Of a DNA stretch of 64,000 nt, positions 50,598-60,527 are shown in pieces. Source of the stretch: Holophaga sp. (GTDB lineage Bacteria > Acidobacteriota > Holophagae > Holophagales > Holophagaceae); NCBI GenBank assembly GCA_016715205.1, contig JADKBC010000018.1, positions 1 to 64,000 of the forward strand, given 5' to 3'. Made by a program: the position numbers and the translations under genes. Each line of letters starts with the position of its first letter. The first letter of the stretch is position 1. A model generated the notes under the pieces. That model was not told the DNA's origin. It ran no database searches and saw only the letters and a list, made by a program, of their open reading frames with translations.

Positions 50598-51619
50598 AGG
50601 CGTACCTCGTTCAGCATTCGTTGGGCCAGGGCCGAGCCCGAAAGCCAGGCGGCTTGAACGCCGCCGCCGGGCGAAAAAACATCCCCCGCGAGGCCGAGCC
50701 GCGGGCCGTGTTTAAGGGTGGCGAGGATCGGCCGCGCAAGTTCATTGCCGCGGTCCACCCGGGCAAAGCGCCAGCGATGGGCAGCCGTCCACAGCGGTTC
50801 CAGGACCCATTCACCCGCCTGTTCGGCGGCCAACCGCAGAAGTTCGGCTGACCAGACTTCGGGTGGAAGATCCAGTCGTTGGGCCGACCAGCCGGGCTTG
50901 GCCTGGATCACCAGGGTGAGGAAGTTGGGGTGCTGGCGCTTTCTGGAATCCTGGGCAATCAACTGCAGGCTGTCGGACTGGTCGGGATACAGCAGATCCC
51001 ACTCTGGCGCTGTGGTCTGGGGTGGATAGGCAGCGAGCAGCGTCAGGGAGGGTACGCTGGCGAACATGCCCAGAAGGGCCTGAATGCTGGTCAATTCAGG
51101 CTGGGTCGGCAGAGTTGCCAAAAGGGCAAGGGCTTGTTCCAGGGCCAGGGCCACCACCAACTCCCGGCACTGGAAGGTTTCGCCGGTTTTGGTTTCGAGG
51201 GTAAATCCCGCAGCGTCGAGGGTGATGCGCTTGACACTGGTGCCCAACTGGATCGTCAGGCCTGTGGCCAGATGCTTGGCAAAGGCATTCAATCCCGCTG
51301 AGAAAATGGCCCGGCGCTCATCTCCCTCGAAGGCATTGGGCTGGCAGGGCTGCCCATGCCCCTGGATGTGGCGAGGCCAAGTCGAAGGAAAGATCACGCC
51401 TTCGGTGCTGCGAAGGGCTGCGAGAAACGCGGGGTGATGCCCATGGAGAAACATCGGACCGAAATCGATGGGCTGGCCCTCGTAGCGTCGGGTGGCCAAG
51501 CGCCCTCCCACGCCCCGGGCGCGCTCCAGCACCAGTACTTGGCGACCGGCTTGGTGAAGCTCGCGGGCGCACTGCAGCCCTGCGATGCCTCCACCAATGA
51601 CGATCACTTCGTGTTGCAT
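50594..51619 (-). CDS. FAD-dependent amine oxidase-like/renalase-like oxidoreductase
   Basis: 341 residues. The N-terminal Rossmann motif VIVIGGGIAGLQCARELHQA and the second FAD signature RARGVGGRLATRRYEGQPID are present, and the C-terminal FAD block LGLAGDVFSPGGGVQAAWLS closes the fold. The layout matches renalase-like NAD(P)-binding flavoproteins. It lies 27 bases after glnS and overlaps ribA. Co-transcription with ribA, which begins FAD synthesis, is suggestive, but the substrate is unknown. Confidence 0.87.
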   Translation of the reverse strand: MQHEVIVIGGGIAGLQCARELHQAGRQVLVLERARGVGGRLATRRYEGQPIDFGPMFLHGHHPAFLAALRSTEGVIFPSTWPRHIQGHGQPCQPNAFEGDERRAIFSAGLNAFAKHLATGLTIQLGTSVKRITLDAAGFTLETKTGETFQCRELVVALALEQALALLATLPTQPELTSIQALLGMFASVPSLTLLAAYPPQTTAPEWDLLYPDQSDSLQLIAQDSRKRQHPNFLTLVIQAKPGWSAQRLDLPPEVWSAELLRLAAEQAGEWVLEPLWTAAHRWRFARVDRGNELARPILATLKHGPRLGLAGDVFSPGGGVQAAWLSGSALAQRMLNEVRL

Positions 51620-51646
51620 CCAGTCCCTTTCTGGGTTGGGATTGTC

Positions 51647-53353
<1,707 letters not shown>

Positions 53354-53416
53354 GGGGCTTCCAGAAAAGGCCAAGTAATAAGTACTAGCAGGGATGCGGC
53401 GCAGCGTGGCGCCAAC

Positions 53417-54229
53417 TTAGCCCAATCCCGCCGCCACCTGGGTGGCCCGTTCGATGCCACGGGCCACCACGGAGCGGATGCGGCCATCTTCCAGGGCCAG
53501 GAGCCCAGCGATGGTGCAGCCGGCGGGGGTGGTCACTTCGTCCTTGAGGGCGGCGGGGTGTTTGCCGGTTTGCAGCACCATGGTTGCGGCGCCCAGGGTC
53601 ATCTGGGAGGCCAATTCGATGGCCACGGCCCGGGGCAGGCCGCACTGCACGCCGCCTTCGGCGAGGGCTTCCAGGATCACGAAGATGAAGGCGGGGCCAG
53701 AGGCGCTGAGGCCAGTCACGGCGTCCATGTGCTTTTCTTCCAGTTCCATCACGCGCCCCAGGGGCTCGAAGTACCTGCGGGCTTGCGCCAGGTGGCTCTC
53801 CTGGGCGGCATTGCCCGGGGATAGCACCGTCATGCCGCAGCGCACGGCGCAGGGGGTGTTGGGCATGGCCCGCACCACGGGGGTTCCGGCGGGCACATGG
53901 CTTTCCAGAAAGGCCAAGCCAACGCCTGCGGCGATGGAAATGACCAGGGGTTGGTGATCCAGGGCACCTGCTTGTTGGAGACCCTCCAGCAGTTCGCCCA
54001 GCTCCCGGGGTTTGACGCACAGCAAAACCACCTGGGAGGTGCGGGCGGCGGTGGCGGCATCGGTGAGGGTGATGCCCAAGGCCGCGGCTTGGCTGCGGAG
54101 GGCGGTGGGGTGACGGTCTGCAGCCAGTATCTGTTCCGGAGGCAGGCCACCGGTTTCCACCAGGCCGTGACAGATGGCCTGGCCCATGGTGCCGAAACCG
54201 ATCACGGCGAGCTTGGTAGGTAAGGACAT
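53417..54229 (-). CDS. proC: Pyrroline-5-carboxylate reductase
   Basis: 270 residues from ATG 54229 (GGAG nine bases upstream). KLAVIGFGTMGQAICHGLVE is the NADP-binding motif, VVLLCVKPRELGELL and VVRAMPNTPCAVRCGMTVLS are typical, and AVTGLSASGPAFIFVILEAL with TPAGCTIAGLLALE near the C-terminus forms the active site. It catalyses the last step of proline synthesis. A proline-rich leader ORF and an intrinsic terminator lie immediately upstream, which suggests control by attenuation in response to charged tRNA-Pro. Confidence 0.95.
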   Translation of the reverse strand: MSLPTKLAVIGFGTMGQAICHGLVETGGLPPEQILAADRHPTALRSQAAALGITLTDAATAARTSQVVLLCVKPRELGELLEGLQQAGALDHQPLVISIAAGVGLAFLESHVPAGTPVVRAMPNTPCAVRCGMTVLSPGNAAQESHLAQARRYFEPLGRVMELEEKHMDAVTGLSASGPAFIFVILEALAEGGVQCGLPRAVAIELASQMTLGAATMVLQTGKHPAALKDEVTTPAGCTIAGLLALEDGRIRSVVARGIERATQVAAGLG

Positions 54230-54242
54230 GCTGGCTCCAAAC

Positions 54243-54270
54243 AAAAAACCCCCGGTTGGAAAGCCGGGGG
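54243..54270 (-). terminator. Intrinsic terminator/attenuator 14 bases before proC
   Basis: On the minus strand CCCCCGG pairs with CCGGGGG around an eight-base loop and is followed by six T (54248-54243). No other minus-strand gene lies upstream to be terminated, so it most likely controls read-through into proC. Confidence 0.8.
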
Positions 54271-54291
54271 TGGGAAAGGTGTGTGGCCGAG

Positions 54292-54363
54292 CTACCGGCG
54301 ACCAGGCCTATCCGCCTCGCTTGGAGGGAACGGGAAAGGGCTCTGGGCCAAAAGGGTCGCCAT
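54292..54363 (-). CDS. Proline-rich leader peptide of proC (putative)
   Basis: A 23-residue ORF from ATG 54363 to TAG at 54292 (MATLLAQSPFPFPPSEADR plus four more). It contains five prolines, four of them within six residues (SPFPFPP), encoded CCT, CCG, CCT, CCA and again CCT near the end. It ends 22 bases before the terminator stem. TATGCT at 54375-54370 could be its -10, which would make the ORF nearly leaderless. It is a classic layout for ribosome-mediated attenuation. Coding status is inferred from position and composition only. Confidence 0.5.
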   Translation of the reverse strand: MATLLAQSPFPFPPSEADRPGRR

Positions 54364-54492
54364 GGCTCCAGCATAGCGCGAGCCCGAGGTATGTGACCTA
54401 GCCCACACCCCGGGCGGGTTATCTTGACAGCCATTCATGGGGTGCATTCCCGCCCCTTGCATCTTCCCAGGCACTGCTTCATGGAGTATCCC

Positions 54493-55818
54493 ATGGCCTC
54501 CCGACCTACCCCCATCGACGCCGACGTGGTGAGCCGCCGCACCCGCGAACTGGGCCTCACGGACCTGGGCAAAGCTTCCATCCGCGAGATCAAAAAGATC
54601 GTGGATCTGATCGAAGGGGACACGGGCCAGAAATTCATTCGTATGGAAATGGGCATTCCGGGCCTGCCCGCCCTGCAGGTGGGCGTGGATGCCCAGATCC
54701 AGGCCCTGAAGGATGGCGTTGCGGCCATCTACCCCGATATCCAGGGCATTCCCGCCCTGAAAAATGAAATCTCCCGGTTCGTGAAACTGTTCCTGGATGT
54801 GGATGTCACGCCTGAACATTGCGTGCCTACCGTGGGTTCCATGATGGGCGGCATGGCAGCCTTCATGACCGTCAACCGCATGTGGGCGGATCGGGAAGGC
54901 ACGCTGTATCTGGATCCCGGCTTCCCCGTGCAGAAGCAGCAGTGCAAGCTGCTGGGCCATGGCTACATGTCCTTTGATGTCTATGAACACCGCGGCGAGA
55001 AACTGCGCCCCAAGCTGGAGTCCTACCTCAAGACAGGCAAAGTCTCGTCCATCCTCTATTCCAGCCCCAACAACCCCAGCTGGATCTGCTTCACGGATGA
55101 GGAACTGCGCACCATCGGTGAGCTGGCCACCCAGTACAACGTGATTGTCATCGAGGATCTGGCCTACTTCGCCATGGATTTCCGCCAGGATTACGCCAAG
55201 CCCGGCCAGGCGCCCTTCCAGCCCACCGTGGCCAAGTACACCGACAACTACATCCTGCTGATCTCCAGTTCCAAGGCCTTTAGTTATGCGGGCGAGCGCA
55301 TCGGCATGATGGTGGTTTCCGACAAGGTGTGGGATATGCGCAGCCCCGACCTGCTGCGATTCTTCAGCTCTGATCAGTTGGGCCATTCCCTGATTTTTGG
55401 TGCGATCTACGGCATCAGTTCTGGCACCAGCCATTCCGCCCAGTACGCCTTGGCTGCCATTCTGAAGGCGGTGAACAACGGTGAGATCGACTTCGTTCAG
55501 ATTGCCAAGGAATACGGCGAGAAGGCCAAGGTGATGAAGCGGCTCTTCACCGAAAACGGCTTCACCATCGTCTACGACAAGGATCTGGACGAACCTATCG
55601 CTGACGGTTTCTACTTCACCCTTGCCTACCCCGGCATGGGCGGCGGCCAACTGCTTTCCGAGCTGTTCCATTACGGCATCAGCGCTATCACCCTGGGCAT
55701 CACTGGCAGCGAGCACACGGAAGGGTTGCGGGCCTGCACCTCATTGATCAAACGCGAGGAATTCCCCCTGCTGGAAGCGCGGCTGAAGCAGTTCCGGGAG
55801 GATCACCCGATCGGTTGA
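54493..55818 (+). CDS. PLP-dependent class I/II aminotransferase
   Basis: 441 residues from ATG 54493 (GGAG six bases before). IYPDIQGIPALKNEISRFVK, ILYSSPNNPSWICFTDEELR (Asn of the family), VIVIEDLAYFAMDF and the PLP lysine in LLISSSKAFSYAGERIGMM are clear. The Lys is followed by the phosphate-binding Arg. The C-terminal EARLKQFREDHPIG is repeated in part at 57015-57036 beyond the AT-rich island. A TTGACA at 54424-54429 may serve as the -35. Substrate specificity cannot be read from sequence. It is divergent from the proC leader. Confidence 0.9.
   Translation: MASRPTPIDADVVSRRTRELGLTDLGKASIREIKKIVDLIEGDTGQKFIRMEMGIPGLPALQVGVDAQIQALKDGVAAIYPDIQGIPALKNEISRFVKLFLDVDVTPEHCVPTVGSMMGGMAAFMTVNRMWADREGTLYLDPGFPVQKQQCKLLGHGYMSFDVYEHRGEKLRPKLESYLKTGKVSSILYSSPNNPSWICFTDEELRTIGELATQYNVIVIEDLAYFAMDFRQDYAKPGQAPFQPTVAKYTDNYILLISSSKAFSYAGERIGMMVVSDKVWDMRSPDLLRFFSSDQLGHSLIFGAIYGISSGTSHSAQYALAAILKAVNNGEIDFVQIAKEYGEKAKVMKRLFTENGFTIVYDKDLDEPIADGFYFTLAYPGMGGGQLLSELFHYGISAITLGITGSEHTEGLRACTSLIKREEFPLLEARLKQFREDHPIG
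55778..55799 (+). repeat. Direct repeat copy 1 at the 3' end of the aminotransferase gene
   Basis: 22 bases beginning CGCGGCTGAAGCAGTTCC are identical to 57015-57036. The following codons (EDHPIG here, EGHAVG there) are similar but not identical. Confidence 0.85.
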
Positions 55819-55992
55819 AACTGGAAATCGATGGCGATTATTTGGGAATACATTGTGGTGTTGGTGAATCCAGGGGATTTTTCTACGAGGCCAAGTAAAA
55901 CAGGGCTTTTGAATTGGTAGTAAACTGGGTGAACTTCAACATAGCCATTTCGTTGCTTCAACCTCTGGGAATCAATTTCTTGGGAGTAAGAC

Positions 55993-56889
55993 GTGCGACA
56001 GCCATTTAGGCTCCTTTTTTCGTTGTGCTTGTGCGGTTGTTTCGCGCTCAAAGCAGGAACCAACCTTTCGAAGGCCGTCATCGATGGAGATAAAACAGCT
56101 ATTTTGTCCTGGGTGGCCAATGGAGAAAAAATCGATGATCTTGACAAATGGGGCTGCACGCCCCTGATTTGGGCCGTTTATTACAAGCAGCCTGACATTG
56201 TCAAATGGCTGCTTGTCAAAGGTGCAAATCCAAACATTCAATCAAAAAAAGAATGCGGAGGTATGCCGCCTGGAGCCACAGCCTTAGGTATGGCGGCATA
56301 TCATGATGAAGAAGAGTCCATCAAATTATTGTTAAAGTATAAGGCTGATCCGTTGTCGGCAGACTTGAAAGGGAAAAAGCCTATTGATTATGCAAAGATG
56401 TATGAATTAAAAAATAGTATTTCTCTTTTAGAAAATCCTATGGTTCAAATGGATATCACCAAAACAGAAAAACAAAATATTGCAGATATTGAAATTATTC
56501 TCGAGTCAAATCAAAAAAATTATTTACCATTTTTTAGCAACATTCAATCCTCAATTAAGGAACGTTTTTTAAATAAACAAATTAAGACATCTGTCCTTGT
56601 GGTGGGCCAAAATCCCTTAGGAGATGAAGCAATAAATAAATCACCAACCAGCACTTCGAAATTTATAATGAAAATTAACGAGATAGAATGCAGGGATTAT
56701 GGCACGGACCGGATAATGTCTGTTATTAAGGTGGTATTTTTAAATAAAGAAAATAATTCTTCGATTTGGGAGAGTGGTGAGTTAACGATTCGAGATACGG
56801 GAAGAACTATCTTGACGTTTAGAGGTGATATTGTATATAACTTTGCAAGTACATTGATATTTGAGCTTGAAGCAAATAGTTTGATTTAA
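55993..56889 (+). CDS. Ankyrin-repeat lipoprotein-like protein, AT-rich
   Basis: 298 residues from GTG 55993 (GGGAG six bases before). The leader FRLLFSLCLCGCFALKAG looks like a signal or lipoprotein signal. Ankyrin repeats cover about 25-140: LSKAVIDGDKTAILSWVANG, WGCTPLIWAVYYKQPDIVKW, GATALGMAAYHDEEESIKLL and KKPIDYAKMYELKNSISLLE. The C-terminal 150 residues form an uncharacterised beta-rich domain (INEIECRDYGTDRIMSVIKV, LTIRDTGRTILTFRGDIVY). G+C falls to roughly a third in the second half, far below neighbouring genes, and codons are A/T-ending, which marks recent transfer. Confidence 0.8.
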   Translation: MRQPFRLLFSLCLCGCFALKAGTNLSKAVIDGDKTAILSWVANGEKIDDLDKWGCTPLIWAVYYKQPDIVKWLLVKGANPNIQSKKECGGMPPGATALGMAAYHDEEESIKLLLKYKADPLSADLKGKKPIDYAKMYELKNSISLLENPMVQMDITKTEKQNIADIEIILESNQKNYLPFFSNIQSSIKERFLNKQIKTSVLVVGQNPLGDEAINKSPTSTSKFIMKINEIECRDYGTDRIMSVIKVVFLNKENNSSIWESGELTIRDTGRTILTFRGDIVYNFASTLIFELEANSLI

Positions 56890-57145
56890 ATTTTAAAAAA
56901 TTCCTTCAATATTAAAGTGCATCATCTTAACGCTTGATTAGCTGCCTAATTGTTAGGAAATCCCTTTCCCACAGATTTTCAACGCCAATTTGTTTTTAAA
57001 TCCACTGTATGAGTCGCGGCTGAAGCAGTTCCGGGAAGGTCATGCGGTGGGGCCAGCGCGGTTGGCGTTCAGGAAGGGGCAAGCACGTTGTCAGACTCCG
57101 AGGATCGGTAAGAAATCCCAGTGCACGCCTGGCCTATAGAACAAT
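56890..57145. other. Intergenic tail of the AT-rich island with repeat copy 2
   Basis: The AT-rich DNA ends near 57005, where G+C rises abruptly at the duplicated aminotransferase 3' end (ESRLKQFREGHAVG if translated). No complete gene is seen. Confidence 0.6.
57015..57036 (+). repeat. Direct repeat copy 2, remnant of an aminotransferase 3' end
   Basis: 22 bases identical to 55778-55799. It lies just outside the AT-rich island and is followed by GC-rich sequence without a gene. Confidence 0.85.
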
Positions 57146-57190
57146 CAATTGAACGCGGGCTCGTCGAAAGGACGAGCCCGCGTTCAATTG
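57146..57190 (-). terminator. Perfect 20-bp hairpin after the beta-barrel protein gene
   Basis: CAATTGAACGCGGGCTCGTC and its exact complement flank a five-base loop. It lies 16 bases after the minus-strand stop at 57206. It could act in both directions. Confidence 0.8.
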
Positions 57191-57205
57191 GTAAAGGTCA
57201 GAGCC

Positions 57206-57817
57206 CTAGAACCGAAGACCGGCGTAGAGACCAATCTGAAGCTTGGGGGCGTGGGTTTTGAGGGCGTCCTTGCCGTCTCCGAGGGTGCTTGCTAGGTATT
57301 CGCTATCACTGAGGCTCTTGCTGACCAAGGGCACCGCCACTTCCAGGCCCATAAAAGGCTTCACGAGCGGTGTTGGGAAGGCAAAGCCCACATTGGCGCG
57401 GGCCCAGGGGCGGCCGTAGGTGGTGGAAACGGTAGGATCCCCAGGGGCTTCGCCACCTAGTTTCTCGAACCGGTACTCGACACCCGCGCCCACGGCCACA
57501 TAGGCCTTGAAGTTGAACATAGCACCCACGCTCAGGTGCTCGTGGGTGAAGGTGTTTCCCGAGTTCGCGCCGTTCACCTCGACATCAGTCTTGAACTTGG
57601 GCTGGTACCCGGCGGTGAGCTGGAAGAGGGCCGGTCCAAGGTCCACCACGGAATAGCCGAACCGCATGCCCGCCACCGTCTTACTGGCAGGTTTGGCCTC
57701 ATTGCCAGCGATGGTGACGTCCTTGTAGGATTGCTGCCCAAGGAAGACCCCAACTTCAAAATCCTGGGCCGCCAAGGGCGCGGCAACGAGGAGCATGGCA
57801 ATGGCAGTCTTCTTCAT
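57206..57817 (-). CDS. Small outer-membrane beta-barrel protein
   Basis: 203 residues from ATG 57817 (GGAGG upstream). The signal peptide MKKTAIAMLLVAAPLAAQ is cleaved after AAQ. The mature part alternates strands and turns, with FEVGVFLGQQSYKDVTI, RFGYSVVDLGPALFQLTAGY, SVGAMFNFKAYVAVGAGVEY and a final strand GLYAGLRF ending in Phe, the BAM-recognition residue. It resembles OmpA/OmpW-like eight-stranded barrels, but no family is certain. It is preceded by gltX on the same strand side and ended by a strong hairpin. Confidence 0.8.
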   Translation of the reverse strand: MKKTAIAMLLVAAPLAAQDFEVGVFLGQQSYKDVTIAGNEAKPASKTVAGMRFGYSVVDLGPALFQLTAGYQPKFKTDVEVNGANSGNTFTHEHLSVGAMFNFKAYVAVGAGVEYRFEKLGGEAPGDPTVSTTYGRPWARANVGFAFPTPLVKPFMGLEVAVPLVSKSLSDSEYLASTLGDGKDALKTHAPKLQIGLYAGLRF

Positions 57818-57901
57818 AGATGCCTCCGATATGGGTGTAGTTGGTTGCGAAATGCTGTCACTTATGGGTGCACTGGTCAATGGACGGAAGAAATCCTTTC
57901 C

Positions 57902-59395
57902 TCAGATCCACCGTTCCAACCGCGCCAACACTTCCTCTCGCCCCAGCAAATACATTGTGTCGAAAATCGGCGGGCTTACGGGTTTGCCGCAGAGGACCAC
58001 GCGCAGGGCTTGGGCCAGATCCTTCAGTTTGAGGTTGTGGGCTTCCAGGATTCCGTTGAAGGCGGCCTGCAGGGCATCGTGGGCGTAATCCTTTTGCTCG
58101 GCAACGGCGCGTAGGGCGGGTTTGACGGGCTCGGTCATGAATTTTTCCACGGCCCTTTCGTCAAATTCCGTGGGGCGTTCCCAGCAGAAGGCCAGGGATT
58201 CGCCCATTTCCTTCAGGCTCTTGCCTTTCTGGGTAGCCTGAATGGCGATGCGCTTCCACTCGTCATCCTTGGTGGTCCAGGCGGCGGGCATGAAGTGGGC
58301 AAGGTGGGGCTCAAGTTCCTGCCAGGTGGCGCGCTGCACGAGCTTCTGGTTCATCCAGCTGAGCTTGTCCATGTCGAAGCGGGCGGGGCTCTTCTGGATG
58401 TCCTTGAGATCAAAGAGTTCGATCATCTGGGCATCGGTGAGCAGTTCTTCCTCCGCTGTTTCCGGGGCCTGGCCATCCACCTTGGGCGTCCAGGACAGCC
58501 GCGCCAGAGCTAGGCGCACGGCGGCGGGCAAAAAGCCCATCTCCTGGTATTCGGTGATGCTGGTGGCGCCGTGGCGTTTGCTGAGCTTGGCGCCATCCTT
58601 GCCCAGGATCATGGGCACGTGGCCGAACTCGGGTTGCTCATAGCCCATGGCGTGGTAAAGCGCGATCTGCTTGGGGGTGTTGGACACGTGATCATCGCCC
58701 CGGAGCACGTGGGATACGTTCATGCCGGTGTCGTCCACCACCACGCAGAAATTGTAGGTGGGCACACCGATCTCGCAGGTTTCGGCGGTGCGGGCGATGA
58801 TCCAGTCGTCCATGCTTTCGGCTGGGAAGGCCAGGCGCCCCTTGATGAGATCGGTCCACACGATGGCGCCATCTTCGAGCCAGGGCTCCGTGCCTTCGGG
58901 CATGGCGAGGCGCACGGCAAAGGGCTCACTGGCGTCATGGTTCTTGTGGCGGCAGCCATTGCCCTTATCCAGCCCGCGATTGTATTGGAAGGGCACGCCC
59001 TTGGCTTCCACGGCGGCGCGCCGGGCGTCCAGGTCTTCCTTGGCGCAGCGGCAGCGGTAGGCCTGGCCTGCGGCGATCAGCTTGTCCACGGCGGGCTTGT
59101 AGTGGGATTCCATGCGCTGCATCTGGCGATAGGGGCCGTGGGCACCGATCCAGCGGCTGGGGTCACCCGGCACCGGGCCTTCATCCCAGTCCAGGCCGCA
59201 CCAGGCCATGCCTTCCTCGATGATGCGGATGTTGTCGTCCGTGCTGCGGGAAAGATCGGTGTCCTCGATGCGCAGGATGAAGGTGCCCTTGTGCTTGCGG
59301 GCGAAGAGCCAGCAGAAGAGGGCCGTTCGCACGCCGCCGATATGCAGCATGCCGGTGGGGGAAGGGGCAAAGCGGGTGACGACAGGACGACTCAT
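57902..59395 (-). CDS. gltX: Glutamyl-tRNA synthetase
   Basis: 497 residues. HIGH-type motif APSPTGMLHIGGVRTALFCW, then FILRIEDTDLSRSTDDNIRI, NFCVVVDDTGMNVSHVLRGD and KMSKS-like KLSKRHGATSITEYQEMGF. A Cys cluster, typical of the zinc-binding SWIM region, appears as YRCRCAKEDLDARR. It charges tRNA-Glu. Its 3' end lies 84 bases before the beta-barrel gene, and 68 bases separate it from the MglA-like gene upstream. Confidence 0.96.
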   Translation of the reverse strand: MSRPVVTRFAPSPTGMLHIGGVRTALFCWLFARKHKGTFILRIEDTDLSRSTDDNIRIIEEGMAWCGLDWDEGPVPGDPSRWIGAHGPYRQMQRMESHYKPAVDKLIAAGQAYRCRCAKEDLDARRAAVEAKGVPFQYNRGLDKGNGCRHKNHDASEPFAVRLAMPEGTEPWLEDGAIVWTDLIKGRLAFPAESMDDWIIARTAETCEIGVPTYNFCVVVDDTGMNVSHVLRGDDHVSNTPKQIALYHAMGYEQPEFGHVPMILGKDGAKLSKRHGATSITEYQEMGFLPAAVRLALARLSWTPKVDGQAPETAEEELLTDAQMIELFDLKDIQKSPARFDMDKLSWMNQKLVQRATWQELEPHLAHFMPAAWTTKDDEWKRIAIQATQKGKSLKEMGESLAFCWERPTEFDERAVEKFMTEPVKPALRAVAEQKDYAHDALQAAFNGILEAHNLKLKDLAQALRVVLCGKPVSPPIFDTMYLLGREEVLARLERWI

Positions 59396-59436
59396 GAAAC
59401 CTCACAGCGTGAAGCTTCCAGTATCGCCGAAGACGT

Positions 59437-59464
59437 CGCAGTCCGCAGTCTGTCGTCCGCAGCC
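59437..59464. repeat. Degenerate 7-base tandem repeat
   Basis: CGCAGTC, CGCAGTC, TGTCGTC and CGCAGCC in tandem between gltX and the MglA-like gene. The last unit overlaps that gene's stop codon. Confidence 0.5.
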
Positions 59465-60351
59465 TACTTGAGGTAGAGCTTCAATTTGATCTCCACGGGG
59501 CCGTCGCCGCTGAAGAGGCTGCGATCCAGCACCACGGGCACTTCCACCACGCTGTGATGGGTGGACAGGTGTTCCACGGGTTCCTTTTCTGGGGGATTAC
59601 CCACGGGTTCGGTGGTGGGCAGATCTTCGATCTCGTCAAGATCATCGAGGATCTCGCCTGAGCTCAGTTCCTCCACCTCCAGGGGATGGGACTTGGCGCC
59701 TGGGGGCTCCGGGGCAGGGGCAACGGGCGGGGGCGCCAGGATTTCGGACGCTTCCACGGCGCCGCCGTACTTATCGGAGAGATGCTTGAGGACCTGCCGG
59801 GCGATGCCGGTGAGGGTGTCCCGCACGCCATCGCCGCGAATGGCGCTGGCTTCAAAGGTGGGCACCTGGAAGCGGTTGACTTCCCGTTCCAGCACGTCCA
59901 AGGGCAGGGCGCTGGGCGTGTCCCGCTTGTTCCACTGGATCACGTGGGGCATTTTTTCGAGGTCAGCGCCCTGTTCCTTCAGGTTATCGATGAGGTTCTG
60001 GAAGCTATCGCGGTTGCCTTCCAGGGCGTGTTCCTGGGAATCGGCCACGAACACCACCCCATCGGCGCCGCGCAGCACCAGCTTGCGGGTGGCGTCGTAG
60101 AAGACCTGGCCCGGCACCGTATAGAGCTGGATGCGGGTTTTCATGCCCCGAATGGTGCCCAATTCGATGGGCAGGAAATCGAAGAAGAGGGTGCGGTCGG
60201 TCTGGGTGGCCAGGGATAGCATCTTGCCCCGGCCGTCGTGGGGCAGGGAATCGTAGATGAACTGTAGGTTCGTGGTCTTGCCGCAGAGCCCAGGGCCGTA
60301 ATAGACGATCTTGGCCGTCAGCTCCTTGGTCGCTGCGTTGAAGAGAACCAT
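59464..60351 (-). CDS. MglA-like small Ras-type GTPase with C-terminal extension
   Basis: 295 residues. The GTPase domain (1-195): P-loop YYGPGLCGKTTNLQFIYDS, the switch II region YTVPGQVFYDATRKLVLRG, G4 NKRD (VIQWNKRDTPSAL) and EASAIRGDGVRD. MglA of Myxococcus controls polarity and gliding motility. Unlike MglA (about 195 residues), this protein adds an acidic, Pro-rich linker (ILAPPPVAPAPEPPGAKSHP, SSGEILDDLDEIEDLPTTEP) and a short terminal module ending IKLKLYLK. No MglB gene is adjacent. It is divergent from the FHA-RDD gene. Confidence 0.9.
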   Translation of the reverse strand: MVLFNAATKELTAKIVYYGPGLCGKTTNLQFIYDSLPHDGRGKMLSLATQTDRTLFFDFLPIELGTIRGMKTRIQLYTVPGQVFYDATRKLVLRGADGVVFVADSQEHALEGNRDSFQNLIDNLKEQGADLEKMPHVIQWNKRDTPSALPLDVLEREVNRFQVPTFEASAIRGDGVRDTLTGIARQVLKHLSDKYGGAVEASEILAPPPVAPAPEPPGAKSHPLEVEELSSGEILDDLDEIEDLPTTEPVGNPPEKEPVEHLSTHHSVVEVPVVLDRSLFSGDGPVEIKLKLYLK

Positions 60352-60468
60352 GCTGCCTCCGGGGGAGGAATGTCCTGCAAGCTTGCCCCATGCATCCTTT
60401 CGGGGTCAAGGATCCTCTAAATGATTGGTGAACGATTGTGTTCGAAAGATACGCGCGCGGCCTTTGAA

Positions 60469-60497
60469 TTGAAATACCTTAGTTGTGCTTCTAGACT
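60469..60497 (+). promoter_or_regulatory. Putative sigma70-type promoter of the FHA-RDD gene
   Basis: TTGAAA at 60469-60474 and TAGACT at 60492-60497 with a 17-base spacer, about 30 bases before the start codon. It lies in a lower-G+C stretch. Confidence 0.5.
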
Positions 60498-60527
60498 TCA
60501 ACGAAACATCCACATCCAGGGGACGAC

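Noticed and set aside
54424..54492. Longer start for the aminotransferase gene
   Set aside because: The extra residues show no similarity and have no ribosome-binding site, while ATG 54493 is preceded by GGAG at good spacing.
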